Positions 10,053 to 20,294 of a stretch of 64,000 bases of DNA are shown here, in pieces. The position numbers and the translations under genes were made by a program. Source of the stretch: Aurelia coerulea (lineage: Eukaryota > Cnidaria > Scyphozoa > Semaeostomeae > Ulmaridae); assembly GCA_039566865.1 (NCBI GenBank), contig CM076943.1:40742663-40806662 (forward strand). The letters are read 5' to 3'. Numbering within the stretch: the stretch's first letter is position 1; each line of letters starts with the position of its first letter. A model generated the notes under the pieces. That model searched no databases and had not been told where the DNA came from. It saw only the letters and a list, made by a program, of their open reading frames with translations.

Positions 10053-10876
10053 GTACCACTGTTTGTGTTGTGGTTAACAAAATAAATTTATGATTAAGAA
10101 AATTGCTTTGGAAATGGATGAAATCGACATAGACGAACAACATATTTCAATTCAATTCGCGAGATTGTCAGCAGCATCTTCGATGCAAACAGATTAGAAT
10201 GTGCTGTAATCGTATTCAAATCTCCTTTGACGAGGCGCTGCTTAGCCCAAGCATTTTCCATTGAAATACAGTCAAAATGTCCCGCGCTGCATCACGTCGA
10301 CCACCGTTTGTCTTGCTGCACAATAAATTTACGATACTTTATTGGATATACTGGGTGCCCCAAAACAAGTGCGTCTGTTTAAAAATCACCAATATTCGAT
10401 TGTGACTAATGATAATAATGATAATGATAGTTGATCGAACTTTTATATGGGATTGTATATCAGCGCAAAAAGGACTGTTATCAACGTTATCGCCACCAGA
10501 GTCTTGTTCCTTTTAGTTAAATTCAAATTAAATCTTACAAAAATCTATATTTACAGTTATTACCAATTATTGAAAATGTAGTTTATGCCGATTTACAATG
10601 TTATCTCCCCATCATACGAACTTCTTTTTTAACTCAAGAAGATTAGCTTCACAGCAGACCAAGTAGGCCAGGCTAAGAATGCGGGAATGGTCCCCCGACG
10701 GGGAAATTTATAAAAACAGGCTGACTCGGTCAATCTTGGGGTGCTGAGTTCGAAAATCGTTGGTATACAGGAAGTGGGTGGGGCCTTCAGCCTCGGCTTC
10801 AGTAACGAAATGCGTTGACTAAATAATATAAGTCGAAATTAGAAGCTATCATGTAATAAAACTCATACTAGCCGGT
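10053..10876. other. Solo mariner end and dispersed repeat; no gene
   Basis: A solo mariner-type end, CTGGGTGCCCCAAAACAAG, follows TA at 10349-10350 with no partner. The stretch 10650-10800 (with GCGGGAATGGTCCCCCGACG and GGGGTGCTGAGTTCGAAAAT) is repeated in inverted orientation at about 15500-15665. Nothing else is recognised. Confidence 0.5.
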
Positions 10877-10880
10877 TTAA

Positions 10881-11317
10881 AGACCCTGTGCTAACCATGG
10901 GTCTTTGTGGTCATCAGCTATCCCACAATGCATTTTCAGAGACCCTTAAAATCCCACAGATCATTGCGAAAATTCCTAGTCCTCAAAAGAACAAAAGAAA
11001 GTCTCGTCAGCTTGCGAGCTAATTTAAGAATGCCAATTCCACATATTGAATATTTTCAATGCCGAGTTTCCTGTCAGTTACATGCACAATTAAATACTGT
11101 TCTTCCTGATAACAAAACAAATCTCTGATAAAGTTTCCAACTGAATGGCGCTGTTACATAGACAATGCTGTAGAGTCCAAAATTTGATATTTCCCTTTCT
11201 CCAGTTTTCAAAGGAGCCATTCCCCAACTTGCATACCTTGCACGTGTCATCTTGGACAAGGTTGTTTATCTATCTTGCAAAGAATGCCTGCAAAGACTGC
11301 TGGTTAGCACAGGGTCT
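10881..11317. mobile_element. TTAA-flanked MITE (437 bp)
   Basis: Perfect 16-bp inverted repeats AGACCCTGTGCTAACC and GGTTAGCACAGGGTCT are flanked by TTAA (10877-10880, 11318-11321). No coding region is recognised. It abuts a reverse-transcriptase fragment on its right. Confidence 0.8.
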
Positions 11318-11415
11318 TTAAGTAGATCTGCCCTAAAACTGGTTCATGATTATCTTTCAAATAGGAAACAGCGAGTTAAGGCCAATGAGTCATTCAGTTC
11401 CAGTATACGCGAAGT
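11318..11415 (+). pseudogene. Fragment of a non-LTR reverse transcriptase
   Basis: About 30 codons read ALKLVHDYLSNRKQRVKANE, a typical stretch of CR1/L2-type reverse transcriptase just upstream of the conserved VPQG segment, which is absent here. The flanks do not continue the domain. It is an isolated relic, cut on the left by the TTAA MITE. Confidence 0.5.
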
Positions 11416-11479
11416 CCATCCCCTTGAACCCCAAGAACCATCAAAACTTGTAGATACAGAGAGTGCGGTACCATCCTCG

Positions 11480-12138
11480 CAATGAAGTCCTTCGGACTCC
11501 TCCTTAAACTCCTTAATTCAGTTACTTTTTTATCAAAAGACTTTTGCAAAACATCTTCCGCTTTTTCACTGATAGTTTTTGTATGATCACGCCAATATTT
11601 TCGATGTATTGGTTCGGGCAAACCGAGAACACTGCAGCATTTCCTTGCTGCTGAATAGCCCTTTCCTATTAGCCTAAATGCTATAAGAGCTTTTTTATTT
11701 GCAGCAAACGATCGACCATCTTTAGGACTTATTGGGAATGACTTCTTTGTGCTTTCTTACCGTCATTATTAGTGCAGTAAAGTTCCCAGCTGGCAACGAG
11801 GCCCTGACGCTTCTTTTTTCATCAATAATTTGTAAATGGCTGTGGCATTCCTTGCAAACCGAGGTCGCATTCAAGTGGGTTTCTAGTAAGGATAAACTTA
11901 TCAAGAAAAGGTTCGCTGATGATTCAGTTGCGCTTTCTTCGTTTGTGTCCTCTTCGTCCGACTCGTGCAACTCCGATTCTGATCCCTCCTCAGCATATAA
12001 ACTTTCCTGGTCAAACCACGACCCCTTATCTGATGACGCAAGATTCGTTTGCTCTTCTCTTTCAAAGGATTTTTTAATTCTTTTTCTTAACTTTGGTCGT
12101 TTTTTCTGCGCCCAGTCAGCTTTTCAAAAACGCCCCAT
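11480..12138 (-). pseudogene. Decayed Mutator-like transposase (N-terminal part)
   Basis: The minus frame starts at ATG 12138-12136 and contains one early TGA. It then runs through a basic segment (AQKKRPKLRKRIKKSF), an acidic Ser/Glu-rich linker and CKECHSHL...LPAGNFTALI to about 11722. There a frameshift moves it to NKKALIAFRLIGKGYSAARK and LPEPIHRKYW. This order (Cys pair, small-residue core, then the Asn-x-Lys...IGxG...helix) resembles the Mutator-like transposase N-terminal domain seen in many animal genomes. The catalytic core is not found. Family assignment is from memory. It could serve as a witness that autonomous Mutator-like elements once existed in this genome, relevant to the 9-bp-duplication elements listed below. 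Confidence 0.45.
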
Positions 12139-13150
12139 TGCGAATGAATCAGTTGCGAAAGCAAAGGCGTTTTTGTTAAATAAAGAGCAAATATTATATC
12201 CGTGCGGTTTAAAAAATTATTGCCTTCTCAATCACAGGAGTATGCGAATCATTCGCCAGGTCAAGTGAGTTTACTTTAATCGCCTAATGCTGCTCGGGCA
12301 ATTTTTTAAAAACAGGAGGGCTCCTTTTAGAATGCTCAAATTTGCAAGTAATTGGGTTCGTTTTGTGAAGTGAGGTGGCTAAAACCGTACTCGAATACTT
12401 GGAGCATCAGAATATGACGAAAACGAAAAATCGAAAAATTCTTGTTTGAACGGTTACAGTAACCTTAATTTCTTCTTATGAGAAATGAATTCTGTAAGGC
12501 TTGGCTTTATGTACAAAATTTCCTTCTTGTATTTGTTGTAATAGGAAAACTACACACCAGTAAATGAAATTTGTCTTAATGGGAAAATAGGAGGAAATGA
12601 AACACGTAAGAGTTGAGGCACAAAGTTTGTTGTGTACAAATGTTTGGAATTACTAATTAATAGGTGCTAATTGTTTTGTTTGAAAAGGGAAACGGTTTCG
12701 TAAGATTCTAAAACCTGAGTTTTCAGTGCACATCTGTTCGCAAATTGCAAATAACCAAATGGCAAATTACTTGCCCGAAATGGGAAACGAATGCGCAAGA
12801 TTTTAGGAGCAAATTTTCTAACTTTCTATATGATCGGAAATTGCAAACTATTAGGATTTGATGATTTTTCTCAATAGGAAGGTGAATGGCTAGATTTTTG
12901 GTCCAAAAAGTGTCCTGTAAATTTGTTAAGAAAATGCAAAATTATTGAATTCTAATAGAGGAAAATTGGACACGTATTAATTCTGGTAAAAAGTTTCCTG
13001 TTGTATGTGCATTTAAATCGTAAATTCGAAATGAATCTGTAAGACATCAAGCGCACATTTTCCAGCCCAGTTTTACAAAAGGGAAGCTATTTGTTCAAAC
13101 CAACAAGTGTGAGATATCTCATATCTGCTGACTCGAATGGCTTTGAAACA
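12139..13150. other. AT-rich stretch, nothing recognised
   Basis: About 1 kb of low-complexity, A/T-rich sequence with several loosely similar segments (AAATTGCAAA-like) but no clear repeat, terminal inverted repeat or open frame. Probably old decayed DNA. Confidence 0.5.
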
Positions 13151-13152
13151 AA

Positions 13153-13262
13153 TCTAGCCAGGGGTATTGTTTTTCGATATTTAGTCTAGCCAAGGGTATC
13201 ATTTTTGTAGAAATTGGTCTAGCCAAGAGTATCTTTTTCGAAAAATTTAGTCTATCCAAAAG
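13153..13262. repeat. Three imperfect copies of a 37-bp direct repeat
   Basis: Each copy begins TCTAGCCAAGGGTATC or a variant (TCTAGCCAGGGGTATT, TCTAGCCAAGAGTATC) and carries a T-run and TTTAGTC. The function is unknown. Confidence 0.6.
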
Positions 13263-13403
13263 GCACCTTCATATCAGGAATGGTTAAGATATACCGCTCG
13301 CTTACACCTCTCGCCTGGCATTCTCCACCTTTGATCCTATTGTCCTGGTATTTATCTCGGTATTTATCACAAACTATGAAGATGGTAGTATACTGAAAAG
13401 AAA

Positions 13404-13737
13404 CATCATCATCATCATCATCATCATCATCATTAATTTATTTACAAAGTAGGCTGAAACAAAACCATAGCTAAAATTACAGCTAATTAAGGCCTACTTA
13501 TTTACAAAATTTACAATCTAATCTAAAAATGATATGTATATGTATAATTACAGTAATTTCACTAACTATCCTGTTATGAACCCAACCTGTTGTACATATG
13601 TTTTGCAAAGCCTACAGTTGCATTTATCACCATTCCAGCACCTTATTTGCTTTTTGAAAATTTGAAGGGTGCTGGAGTCTTTTATCTCGTGCGGTAGCAG
13701 CTGCCACATTCTATTTCCAAGGAAAGCTACAGCTACA
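13404..13737 (-). pseudogene. 3' end of an L2-like retrotransposon, head-to-head with the next
   Basis: On the minus strand about 55 codons (LGNRMWQLLPHEIKDSS...CNCRLCKTYV) match the extreme C-terminus of the element at 54801-55794 (IGQKLWQ...CKLCKIFV). The 3' UTR follows and ends in (GATGAT)n, seen as CATCATCAT at 13405-13433. It is 5'-truncated at about 13737, where a plus-strand CR1-like fragment begins directly. Confidence 0.6.
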
Positions 13738-14660
13738 GCATGGTGATTGGAAGTCGCAAAAAGGTTAAGGATATTCAACAAACATCAGCTATAAAGCCGG
13801 CACTTGTTATTCGCGATGATGACATTTCGATGATAGAGCACACAAAATACTTAGGGGTACATGTGGACCAATATCTGAGTTGGGATGTTCACATAGCCGA
13901 AATGATAAAAAAGATATCAAGGGCATTAGGTATGATACGCCATGCTAAACAGTATCTCCCTTTAAGCATATTGCAAACCATGTACAAACGTATGGTTGAG
14001 CCTTACTTCCGTTTCTGTTGCCTAGTCTGGGGTGTTTGTGGCAACACAACACTCAACAAGCTTCAGAAGCTCCAAAATCGTGCAGCTAGGATCGTGACAA
14101 ACAGCCCCTATAGATCGTCTGCAGCTCCTATCATCAGGCAATTAGGGTGGCCAACGGTCAACGATCTCATTGAAACGGAAACCTTGAAAATGGTCTATAG
14201 GTCTATCAACCATGAAGCGCCTGATTATCTTACAGGACTGTTTCAAAGGTTATCAGAAACCAGTACTAGACAGCTTCGTAATACCTGCACAGACCTTTAT
14301 GTACCATTGCTAAAAACCGCATGTGGCCAAAAATGCTTCTCATATAGAGGGGCCAAACTTTGGAACAAATTAAAAAGAGAAAATAAGATGGCCAGTACTT
14401 TCTCACAATTCAAATCGTCATTGAAAAATGCCAGATCCTGTACATAATCTCACTTTTCCTTTTGACTTTTGATACCTATATATTAGTTTTTATCTTGATA
14501 TTGTAAGGTGCTTTTTTTTCTTTCTTTTAACAGGGCAGTTTGTAAATCAATTTTTGTATTATACGTTGAATACTTACCCTGTATAGATATTATAAAATGA
14601 AATGAAATGAAATGAAATGAAATGAAATGAAATGAAATGAAATGAATGAATGAATGAAAT
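13738..14660 (+). pseudogene. 5'-truncated CR1-like retrotransposon (C-terminal 235 codons)
   Basis: The open frame 13740-14447 corresponds to the part of the reverse transcriptase after the catalytic box: the YLGVHVD segment, RALGMIRHAKQYLP, YFRFCCLVWGVCG and QKLQNRAARIVT, then the C-terminal tail FSYRGAKLWNKL. It is clearly homologous to the second half of the 24720-26396 protein (QKLQNRAARIVS, ISFRGARTWNQL). The catalytic palm is missing, so it is dead. The 3' UTR has a stem-loop (ACAGGGCAG...TACCCTGT) followed by AAATG repeats and then AATG units at 14597-14660. Confidence 0.8.
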
Positions 14661-15499
14661 GCTCGATTCCAAAGGACGTAGTGCGTACTTTTGGAAGCAG
14701 CGCGTCGGTCGGTCCCATGCCTCGAGTCGTAACAATGGACATTATTCTAGATGCTAATCTCTTACTGTTGATGCAGTGCCAACTAAACTGCGTATAGAAG
14801 CTTCAAGATCTAGCAAGTATGTCCTCATTTTTTCAGCGGATGTCAGTTCATCATGTCTTACAATCTTCTGGTCAAGCATGGCAGCTTCGTACAATTTACT
14901 GTCAAGATCGACTCCTGTCCCGTGCTTGTTAGAAGATGCAACTAAAATTACCAAAATATCTCTTTGAAATGTCAGTTCCTTTGTCTTTCAAATTCAATGG
15001 TCCTTCAACTTCGTGTGGACGGCTAAGTTCTTGTAGGTCTTGAGGACCTCTCTCTTGATTGGGCTGAAAAAATATGTTTCGGATTATTCCTTTGAGATTC
15101 TGTCTTGAAATTCAGCCATTAGCTCCTTTCCTCTTGATTCAAGTTCGAGTAAGCAGTTGCACACTTTCTCCTGAGCTGGGTAGCCTGAGACCAAACTGAG
15201 CAATGCATCTTTATCAAGATCAGGCTGGAATGGATTAATGAAATGCATCTGTAATATGACCTTTATTTTTTCCACCATGTTACTTGACTTCAGAATTTCA
15301 TTTATTCGCAGACATTTTCGTGGATTAGATATTGTAGTTGTAATCTCTGATATCAATTTGGTTGCATGCCACGCCCATCGACAGTATACCATCAATTTTC
15401 TCACTCAGCAGTTAGTACAACATAACGTAAGCCATCCTTATTTACCAAAGTTTCCCTCGTTTTTCGCTTCAATCAGGCATGGATCGTTTTTCACCAAAA
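14661..15499 (-). pseudogene. Two rearranged coding relics of an unknown element
   Basis: On the minus strand two open segments look protein-like: 15404-15084 (about 106 codons with [20 protein letters not shown] and [13 protein letters not shown]) and 14954-14754 (with [14 protein letters not shown] and [19 protein letters not shown]). Both have regular charged and hydrophobic alternation rather than random composition. Their order and frame are broken between 15083 and 14955. I associate such sequences with a transposon-linked protein found in marine invertebrates but cannot name a family. Alternatives are a host pseudogene or chance. Confidence 0.3.
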
Positions 15500-15665
15500 C
15501 AAGACTTCAAATCACGAAAACGAGGCTGAAGGCCCCGCACATTGCCTGTTTACCAACGATTTTCGAACTCAGCACCCCAAAATTGACCAAGTCCACTTGT
15601 TCTCATGTATTTCCCCGTCGGGGGACCATTCCCGCATTTGCCGCCTGGCCTAAAGTAGCTTCACA
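15500..15665. repeat. Dispersed repeat, inverted copy of 10650-10800
   Basis: The reverse complement contains GCGGGAATGGTCCCCCGACG, GGGGTGCTGAGTTCGAAAAT and GGGGCCTTCAGCCTCG, all present in the same order at 10650-10800. Element ends are not defined. Confidence 0.7.
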
Positions 15666-15701
15666 GCGTTAATATGGTTGGTTACGCATGATGGTGTTTA
15701 A

Positions 15702-16464
15702 AGCTCCGTTCACACGGGAACGCAATCGTTCCGTTCCATCTTCGTTCCATTTTTTGGAACGGGAAAGTAGACTGTTCACACAGGAACGGAACGATTGCGT
15801 ATCGATTTTTGTTTGTGCTCAGACGGGAACGCAATCGTTCCGTTCTGCAATTTGCGCGCCAAAATAAACAAAGGGCTTTGCAATGCGCATGTCCATAATG
15901 GGAGACAGATTTATCAAATTCACACTTTGCTGAGTTCGCAATAAGTAAATACAAAATGGATTCGAATTTCCAAATGGAGAATACGGCAGGGCAGAGCGCC
16001 AGAAAGAGCAAGGTCAAAGCAAAGCAAAAGCCAAACCTAAAAGGAAGGAAAGCGAAAATTTGCAGAGCATTGTGGAGTCTTTCACATGGACTGACGACGA
16101 AATTCAGCTGCTTCTCGAAGTGGTGAAAGACTGCCAGTCCATCCCATCTCAAAAGAACTTGCTTCTTTTGGATCTTGCTTCTTTGTTTGTCTTATTTTTT
16201 TCACGCAACAACAACACACACGCATGCGCTTCGGGGGAAAATCTTATCATTCCGTTTTTCGGACCAATTCTGCCTGTTCACACGAGAACGGAACGGAATG
16301 ATTGCGTATCGTTCCACTTTTCGTATCACTTTTTTATCGTTCCACTTTTTGGAACAGAACGGTGCTATTTGAAGAGTTCCCGTGTGAACACAACCCCTAA
16401 GCGTTCCACTTTTCGGAACGGAACGATATGGAACGGAACGATTGCGTTCCCGTGGAACGGGGCC
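15702..16464. mobile_element. PIF/Harbinger-type deletion derivative (763 bp)
   Basis: Ends AGCTCCGTTCACACGGGAAC and GTTCCCGTGGAACGGGGCC are flanked by TAA (15699-15701, 16465-16467). The 3-bp TWA duplication and GTTCACAC-type end are PIF/Harbinger hallmarks. Subterminal copies of GGAACGGAACGATTGCG repeat in both orientations. A relic of the element's MYB-like gene remains inside. Confidence 0.75.
15956..16200 (+). pseudogene. Relic MYB/SANT-like gene of a Harbinger transposon
   Basis: A start at 15956 gives about 25 codons. A frameshift near 16030 then leads to a frame with a basic stretch (AKPKRKESENL) and FTWTDDEIQLLLEVVKD. The Trp-Thr-Asp-Asp-Glu motif starts the first helix of the MYB/SANT-like DNA-binding protein that Harbinger elements encode beside their transposase. 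The remaining helices are replaced by unrelated sequence. It lies within a TAA-flanked element, which supports the assignment. Nonfunctional. Confidence 0.6.
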
Positions 16465-16630
16465 TAAATTTAAAAGGGGTGCGTGCAATGGTAAATAAGC
16501 TTTTCTATAAATAGAAGAAGAAAACACTCCGACACAGCATTGTTTCTTAGCTATCCATTATTCATAGCGCGTGTGCGGCGTCGATTTGAATGGGATATTT
16601 TTGGACCTCTTTGCAAATGCAAGCTTTTAA

Positions 16631-17215
16631 CCCTATTTTGGTTGCCCCCCCCCCCCTAGTAGACTTTTTGTCATAACTCTGTCAGTATGACAATTATTGC
16701 CCGGAAACTTTCTGACATTTTGCTAATACTTATTGTGCAATGACTCAAGAAGTTTCATAAAAATATTTTGACAAATGTGGGGGAGGGAGACAATTTTCCG
16801 GAACTGACTCTGTCAAAATCGCCAATTCTAAAATATTAATCTTCGCGAAGAAAGTAGCAAATTTGCAACATTTGCAAAGATATTTTGCAGGGTAGTGCTA
16901 TTTGATGTATTCTATCATAATTTTTATGTTTGGATGGAAATTGTGCTCCAAATAAAATTTTATCGCATTTTTCCTGATTTTGACCGATTTTGACACTTTT
17001 CTTGACCACACAAAGGAAAATGCTGACGCAAGCAATAATGATGGCTAATTTTAGGTTAATTTTTATAGCTTCATAAAGTACAGGCCTGGGGCTATTAGTA
17101 CACCAAATCTGGTTGCTCTATCTATTTCCAGTCAAGAGTTAGATAGGGAGGGGGGGTTTTTTTTGCCTCCCCCCATCCAAAATAGGACGTGTCAGATAGC
17201 CCAACCACTATAGGG
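16631..17215. mobile_element. TTAA-flanked element with CCCTATTTTGG ends (585 bp)
   Basis: TTAA then CCCTATTTTGGTTGCCCCCC on the left. On the right are CCCCCCATCCAAAATAGG (17170-17187), a further 28 bp and ATAGGG followed by TTAA (17216-17219). G/C tracts flank both ends internally. It has the same end motif as the elements at 20295-21775 and 48277-49158 but a different body. Confidence 0.6.
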
Positions 17216-17309
17216 TTAACCTTGCACAAACCACTTCCTTAAAAAAAGTTGATCTCTAGGGAGGACTATGCTTGCACTTCTTATCAGTCCAGTGATGTAT
17301 GAGCACCCC

Positions 17310-17660
17310 TTAAACGCTGATCTCCACTGGACAATTTTATGGACGATCATTATGAAAATTCGCGACGACACATGCGCAGCAGAACATTTCTGATCGTCGC
17401 ATCAAAAAACTTCGCTGATCGAAAAGTAGAAGTTTTGGTTTCTACTTTTCGCCTAACGATTTTGTTCGCTGAGTTTTGCGTATTCGCAATTAATTAGCTT
17501 ATTAGCTATATATATTTTTCTTCCTTGCCAACGTAAAATAAATTGTCAATAATAAAAATAATTAACTGTGTTAGTGAAAAGGAACTTTTTGAAAGCCGAT
17601 CTCCACTGGACGATCTTTTCAATGATCATCATAAAAATTCCCCAAAAATTCGCTGCGAAA
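17310..17660. mobile_element. Two partial copies of a Harbinger-like MITE end
   Basis: GCTGATCTCCACTGGAC (17317) and GCCGATCTCCACTGGAC (17596) lie in the same orientation, each followed by ACGATCAT(T/C)AT-type sequence. The complete relative at 51339-51985 has the same left end. No matching right ends are seen here. Confidence 0.5.
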
Positions 17661-17724
17661 AGCTGTTTGATCTCCACACACTTGTATTGCTTACGCCAAC
17701 AAATAAGTCAAAGCTTAGTTTACT

Positions 17725-18122
17725 TTACACTCATTTTTGTTTTATAAGAAACCGCTTATAAGAAACGGTAGGCTCAATTTTTCGAAAGTTAAGAAACGAC
17801 CCTGCGTGGATTTAAAATGCTAAGAAACTTTTTTTATTTATAGTTTTAGTTTTCCTGTCGCAGTCAAATATGTTTTGACACCGTACAGTTATAGCAACTG
17901 TTTGGACATTATTTTGAATGCGAATCATGTTATTGACTTGTTTTGAGATCTTACTAAGTAATTTGGGAGCTCTTAAGACAAAACAAGATTAACTTTACGT
18001 TTCTGGCAATAAAAATATAAGAAACACGTAAGAAACTTTTGGTAATAAAATGGCTCAAAAATGTAAGAAACTTCCTACCAGCCCCGGACCTTTGTTTCTT
18101 ATAAAAAAAATGAGTGTATAAT
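17725..18122. mobile_element. TIR element rich in AAGAAAC motifs, copy 1
   Basis: Ends TTACACTCATTTTTGTTTTA and AAAAAAAATGAGTGTATAA are inverted. Just inside each is TATAAGAAAC/GTTTCTTATA, and AAGAAAC recurs many times through the element. Fragments with the same motif and CCAGCC...GGACCTTAGTTTCTTATA occur at 19480-19575 and 21778-21830, and another full element at 27982-28398. Confidence 0.6.
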
Positions 18123-18207
18123 ATAATTTGCTACTTTAAAGCCTACAAAAACCCTAAATCTTTAATGAATACTTTGCACAATCTGCAAATCAATCAAATA
18201 CTGCAGT

Positions 18208-18365
18208 CAGGGCCGTAGGAAGAAGCTTCGGATTGGGGGGCAATTGTTCTTAAAACAATAGAGAACAATACATCTAATTAAGTCATGTGACATAGCACCA
18301 TTGTTTTAAAAAATTATTGGGGGGCTTGAGCCCCTTTGCCCCCCCCCCCGCTTCCTACGGGCCTG
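18208..18365. mobile_element. hAT-type MITE (158 bp)
   Basis: CAGGGCCGTAGGAAGAAGC and GCTTCCTACGGGCCTG are inverted termini of the standard hAT CAGGG type. CTGCAGT flanks both sides (18201-18207 and 18366-18372). G- and C-runs follow inside. No gene. Confidence 0.75.
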
Positions 18366-18622
18366 CTGCAGTCAGTGAAGTCTGTTACCCTTATATTTGG
18401 GACATAAAGTAATAGCTACAGTTTGTTGCTTCGCTATATTTCTAGAAATAGTCAATTTTGTTCATATTTGTAGATACTTTAAATAGATTTTTAATATTGC
18501 TTATTTCTCTGTTTCGTTGTTCATAGAGTGAATTGAAGCTGTTTCATAAAAATGATATTCAGAAATTGGCATTTTATTTTTCAAAAATCGTTCAAGTCAC
18601 ATTTCAGGAAACATGATTTCAC

Positions 18623-19064
18623 CACGGGCGGTAGGAAACGCTAAATGTAGAAAAACTTTATGATTGATACATCGAGTTATTCCTATCCTAATATATCATT
18701 CCATTCGTGATATATCGACCTGTTTTCCTTGTGGTGTCTTGCTCTCCTTGCGAAGGCGCCATTTTAATCCGATTGACATGACCTTAAGGGCCCTGGAGTA
18801 ATGAATGCCACTCAAATGTGGTAAAATGAAACGGAAAACCATGGAAGGAACAATCCTCTCTTGGAGACTTGGAGGAGTTTCCGTTGGAGTGGCATAATTG
18901 CGGTAGGGCCATGTCAATCGCATTAAAATGGCGCCTTCGCAGTAGAGGTAGACACAGAAGGAAAACGAGTCGATATATCACGAATGGAATGATATACTAG
19001 GAAAGGAACAACTCGATGTATCAACCATAAAGCTTTTTCTAAATTCAGCGTTTCCTACCGCCCG
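18623..19064. mobile_element. Mutator-like foldback element, 9-bp duplication (442 bp)
   Basis: Arms of about 200 bp are inverted copies (GGGCGGTAGGAAACGCT; GATACATCGAGTT; TCATTCCATTCGTGATATAT). TGATTTCAC lies on each side (18614-18622, 19065-19073). A 9-bp duplication suggests Mutator-type transposition, although reading the TIR as CACGGGCGG would give 7 bp. The arms include GCGAAGGCGCCATTTTAAT. No transposase. Confidence 0.65.
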
Positions 19065-20290
19065 TGATTTCACAAGTCACATGTTTCAAACTTGGAACAA
19101 CTCGAAATTGATAAAGGGAGGTCTGAGTTGAGGATACATTGACTGCACAAGGCCTTGTTATTGATGGGCTGCTTGACGCTCTAACTACGACTCGCAATGA
19201 ATTACTTCTACTTCGTATCGGTATGGGCCTAAGTAGAAAATTGATATTCAGACTGCATTCAAATGATTGCAGCACATTTAAAAACGGTGACAAATTTGAA
19301 GGATAGGCCTCCCATTCACACGAAAACGGCACTTTTTGCCGGCAGATTTTGAAAACAATAGATTTTGAAAACGGAACTCTAACGGACACATTTTGAAAAC
19401 TGCATCGTACGAACATTCGAAAACTATAAAAATGGAACATTTTTGGTCAAAATTTTTGATTCTTAGTTTCCTTAACAAAAATACGTGTATATAAGAAACG
19501 TATGAGACACTTTTAAAATTTAAGAAACTGCATACCAGCCCTGGACCTTAGTTTCTTATAGAAAAACTAGTGTAAGTAATAGCATTGATTTTAAACGATT
19601 GATTTCAATTTTTTCCCTGTTGAGGTCTATACTTGGCATATAATAATCTTCCTTGCGAAACCATGGCTTAGCATCCTAACATTTTTAATTAATTGATAAC
19701 TCCTACCATCAATGTAAAATTATGGTGTTACTTGTTTTGTGATCTTGCTAAGTTATTTGGGAGCCCTTGTAACGAAAATCAATTAGCTCTAATCAATAAG
19801 TTGCATGCACGAACAGTTAAAACTGCTGACATGATGCTGACATGGTTGTATCTGTTCGAGAATTTGATTGGTTAAGGGCAGGCTGTTTCAAACTGATCAC
19901 ATGAAAATAAGAGCCTCGTTGTCGAAAGGAAAGGAAACCTATTCTGTCTGATAACAAGCACACAAAAGAAGAAAACAAGGACCTTTGAAAATTCTAGAAC
20001 ACTATTTCAAAAGGCGATATTGCTGAGTCCCTGCTGACGAATTCAAAAAAACTTGTCAAAACATGCCTTTATGTTCATTACTTTATCTTCTGTCTTTGAA
20101 ACAATCGTTTGACTAACAGTCAACGCTTTGCAAGAAAAGACTTTGCAAGAAACAACGCTCACGTGAAAAAACGACGAAAGATCACATGTTTTCGAGATAC
20201 CTCCCTCGAAATCGCCTACTTACATGGACACAGTGCCTTTAAGAACATAAGAAGCATGAGGAACTCTTGGAAGTAAAATTTCTTAAATAT
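19065..20290. other. Noncoding stretch with one transposon fragment
   Basis: At 19480-19575 there is a right-end fragment of the AAGAAAC family. The sequence around 19310-19470 has repeated GAAAACGG/GAAAACT motifs. The remainder contains no recognisable gene or element. Confidence 0.45.
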
Positions 20291-20294
20291 TTAA

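Noticed and set aside
11732..12268. 178-codon plus-strand open frame
   Set aside because: It lies opposite the Mutator-like transposase relic, whose minus-strand frame shows conserved motifs.
13566..13781. Single 71-codon gene
   Set aside because: The first codons are shared with the opposite-strand CR1-like fragment; the rest is the C-terminus of an L2-like element.
15682..16527. Open frames of 108-156 codons across the GGAACGGAACG region
   Set aside because: They are translations of inverted subterminal repeats of the Harbinger element on both strands. Only the short MYB-like piece has a recognisable motif.
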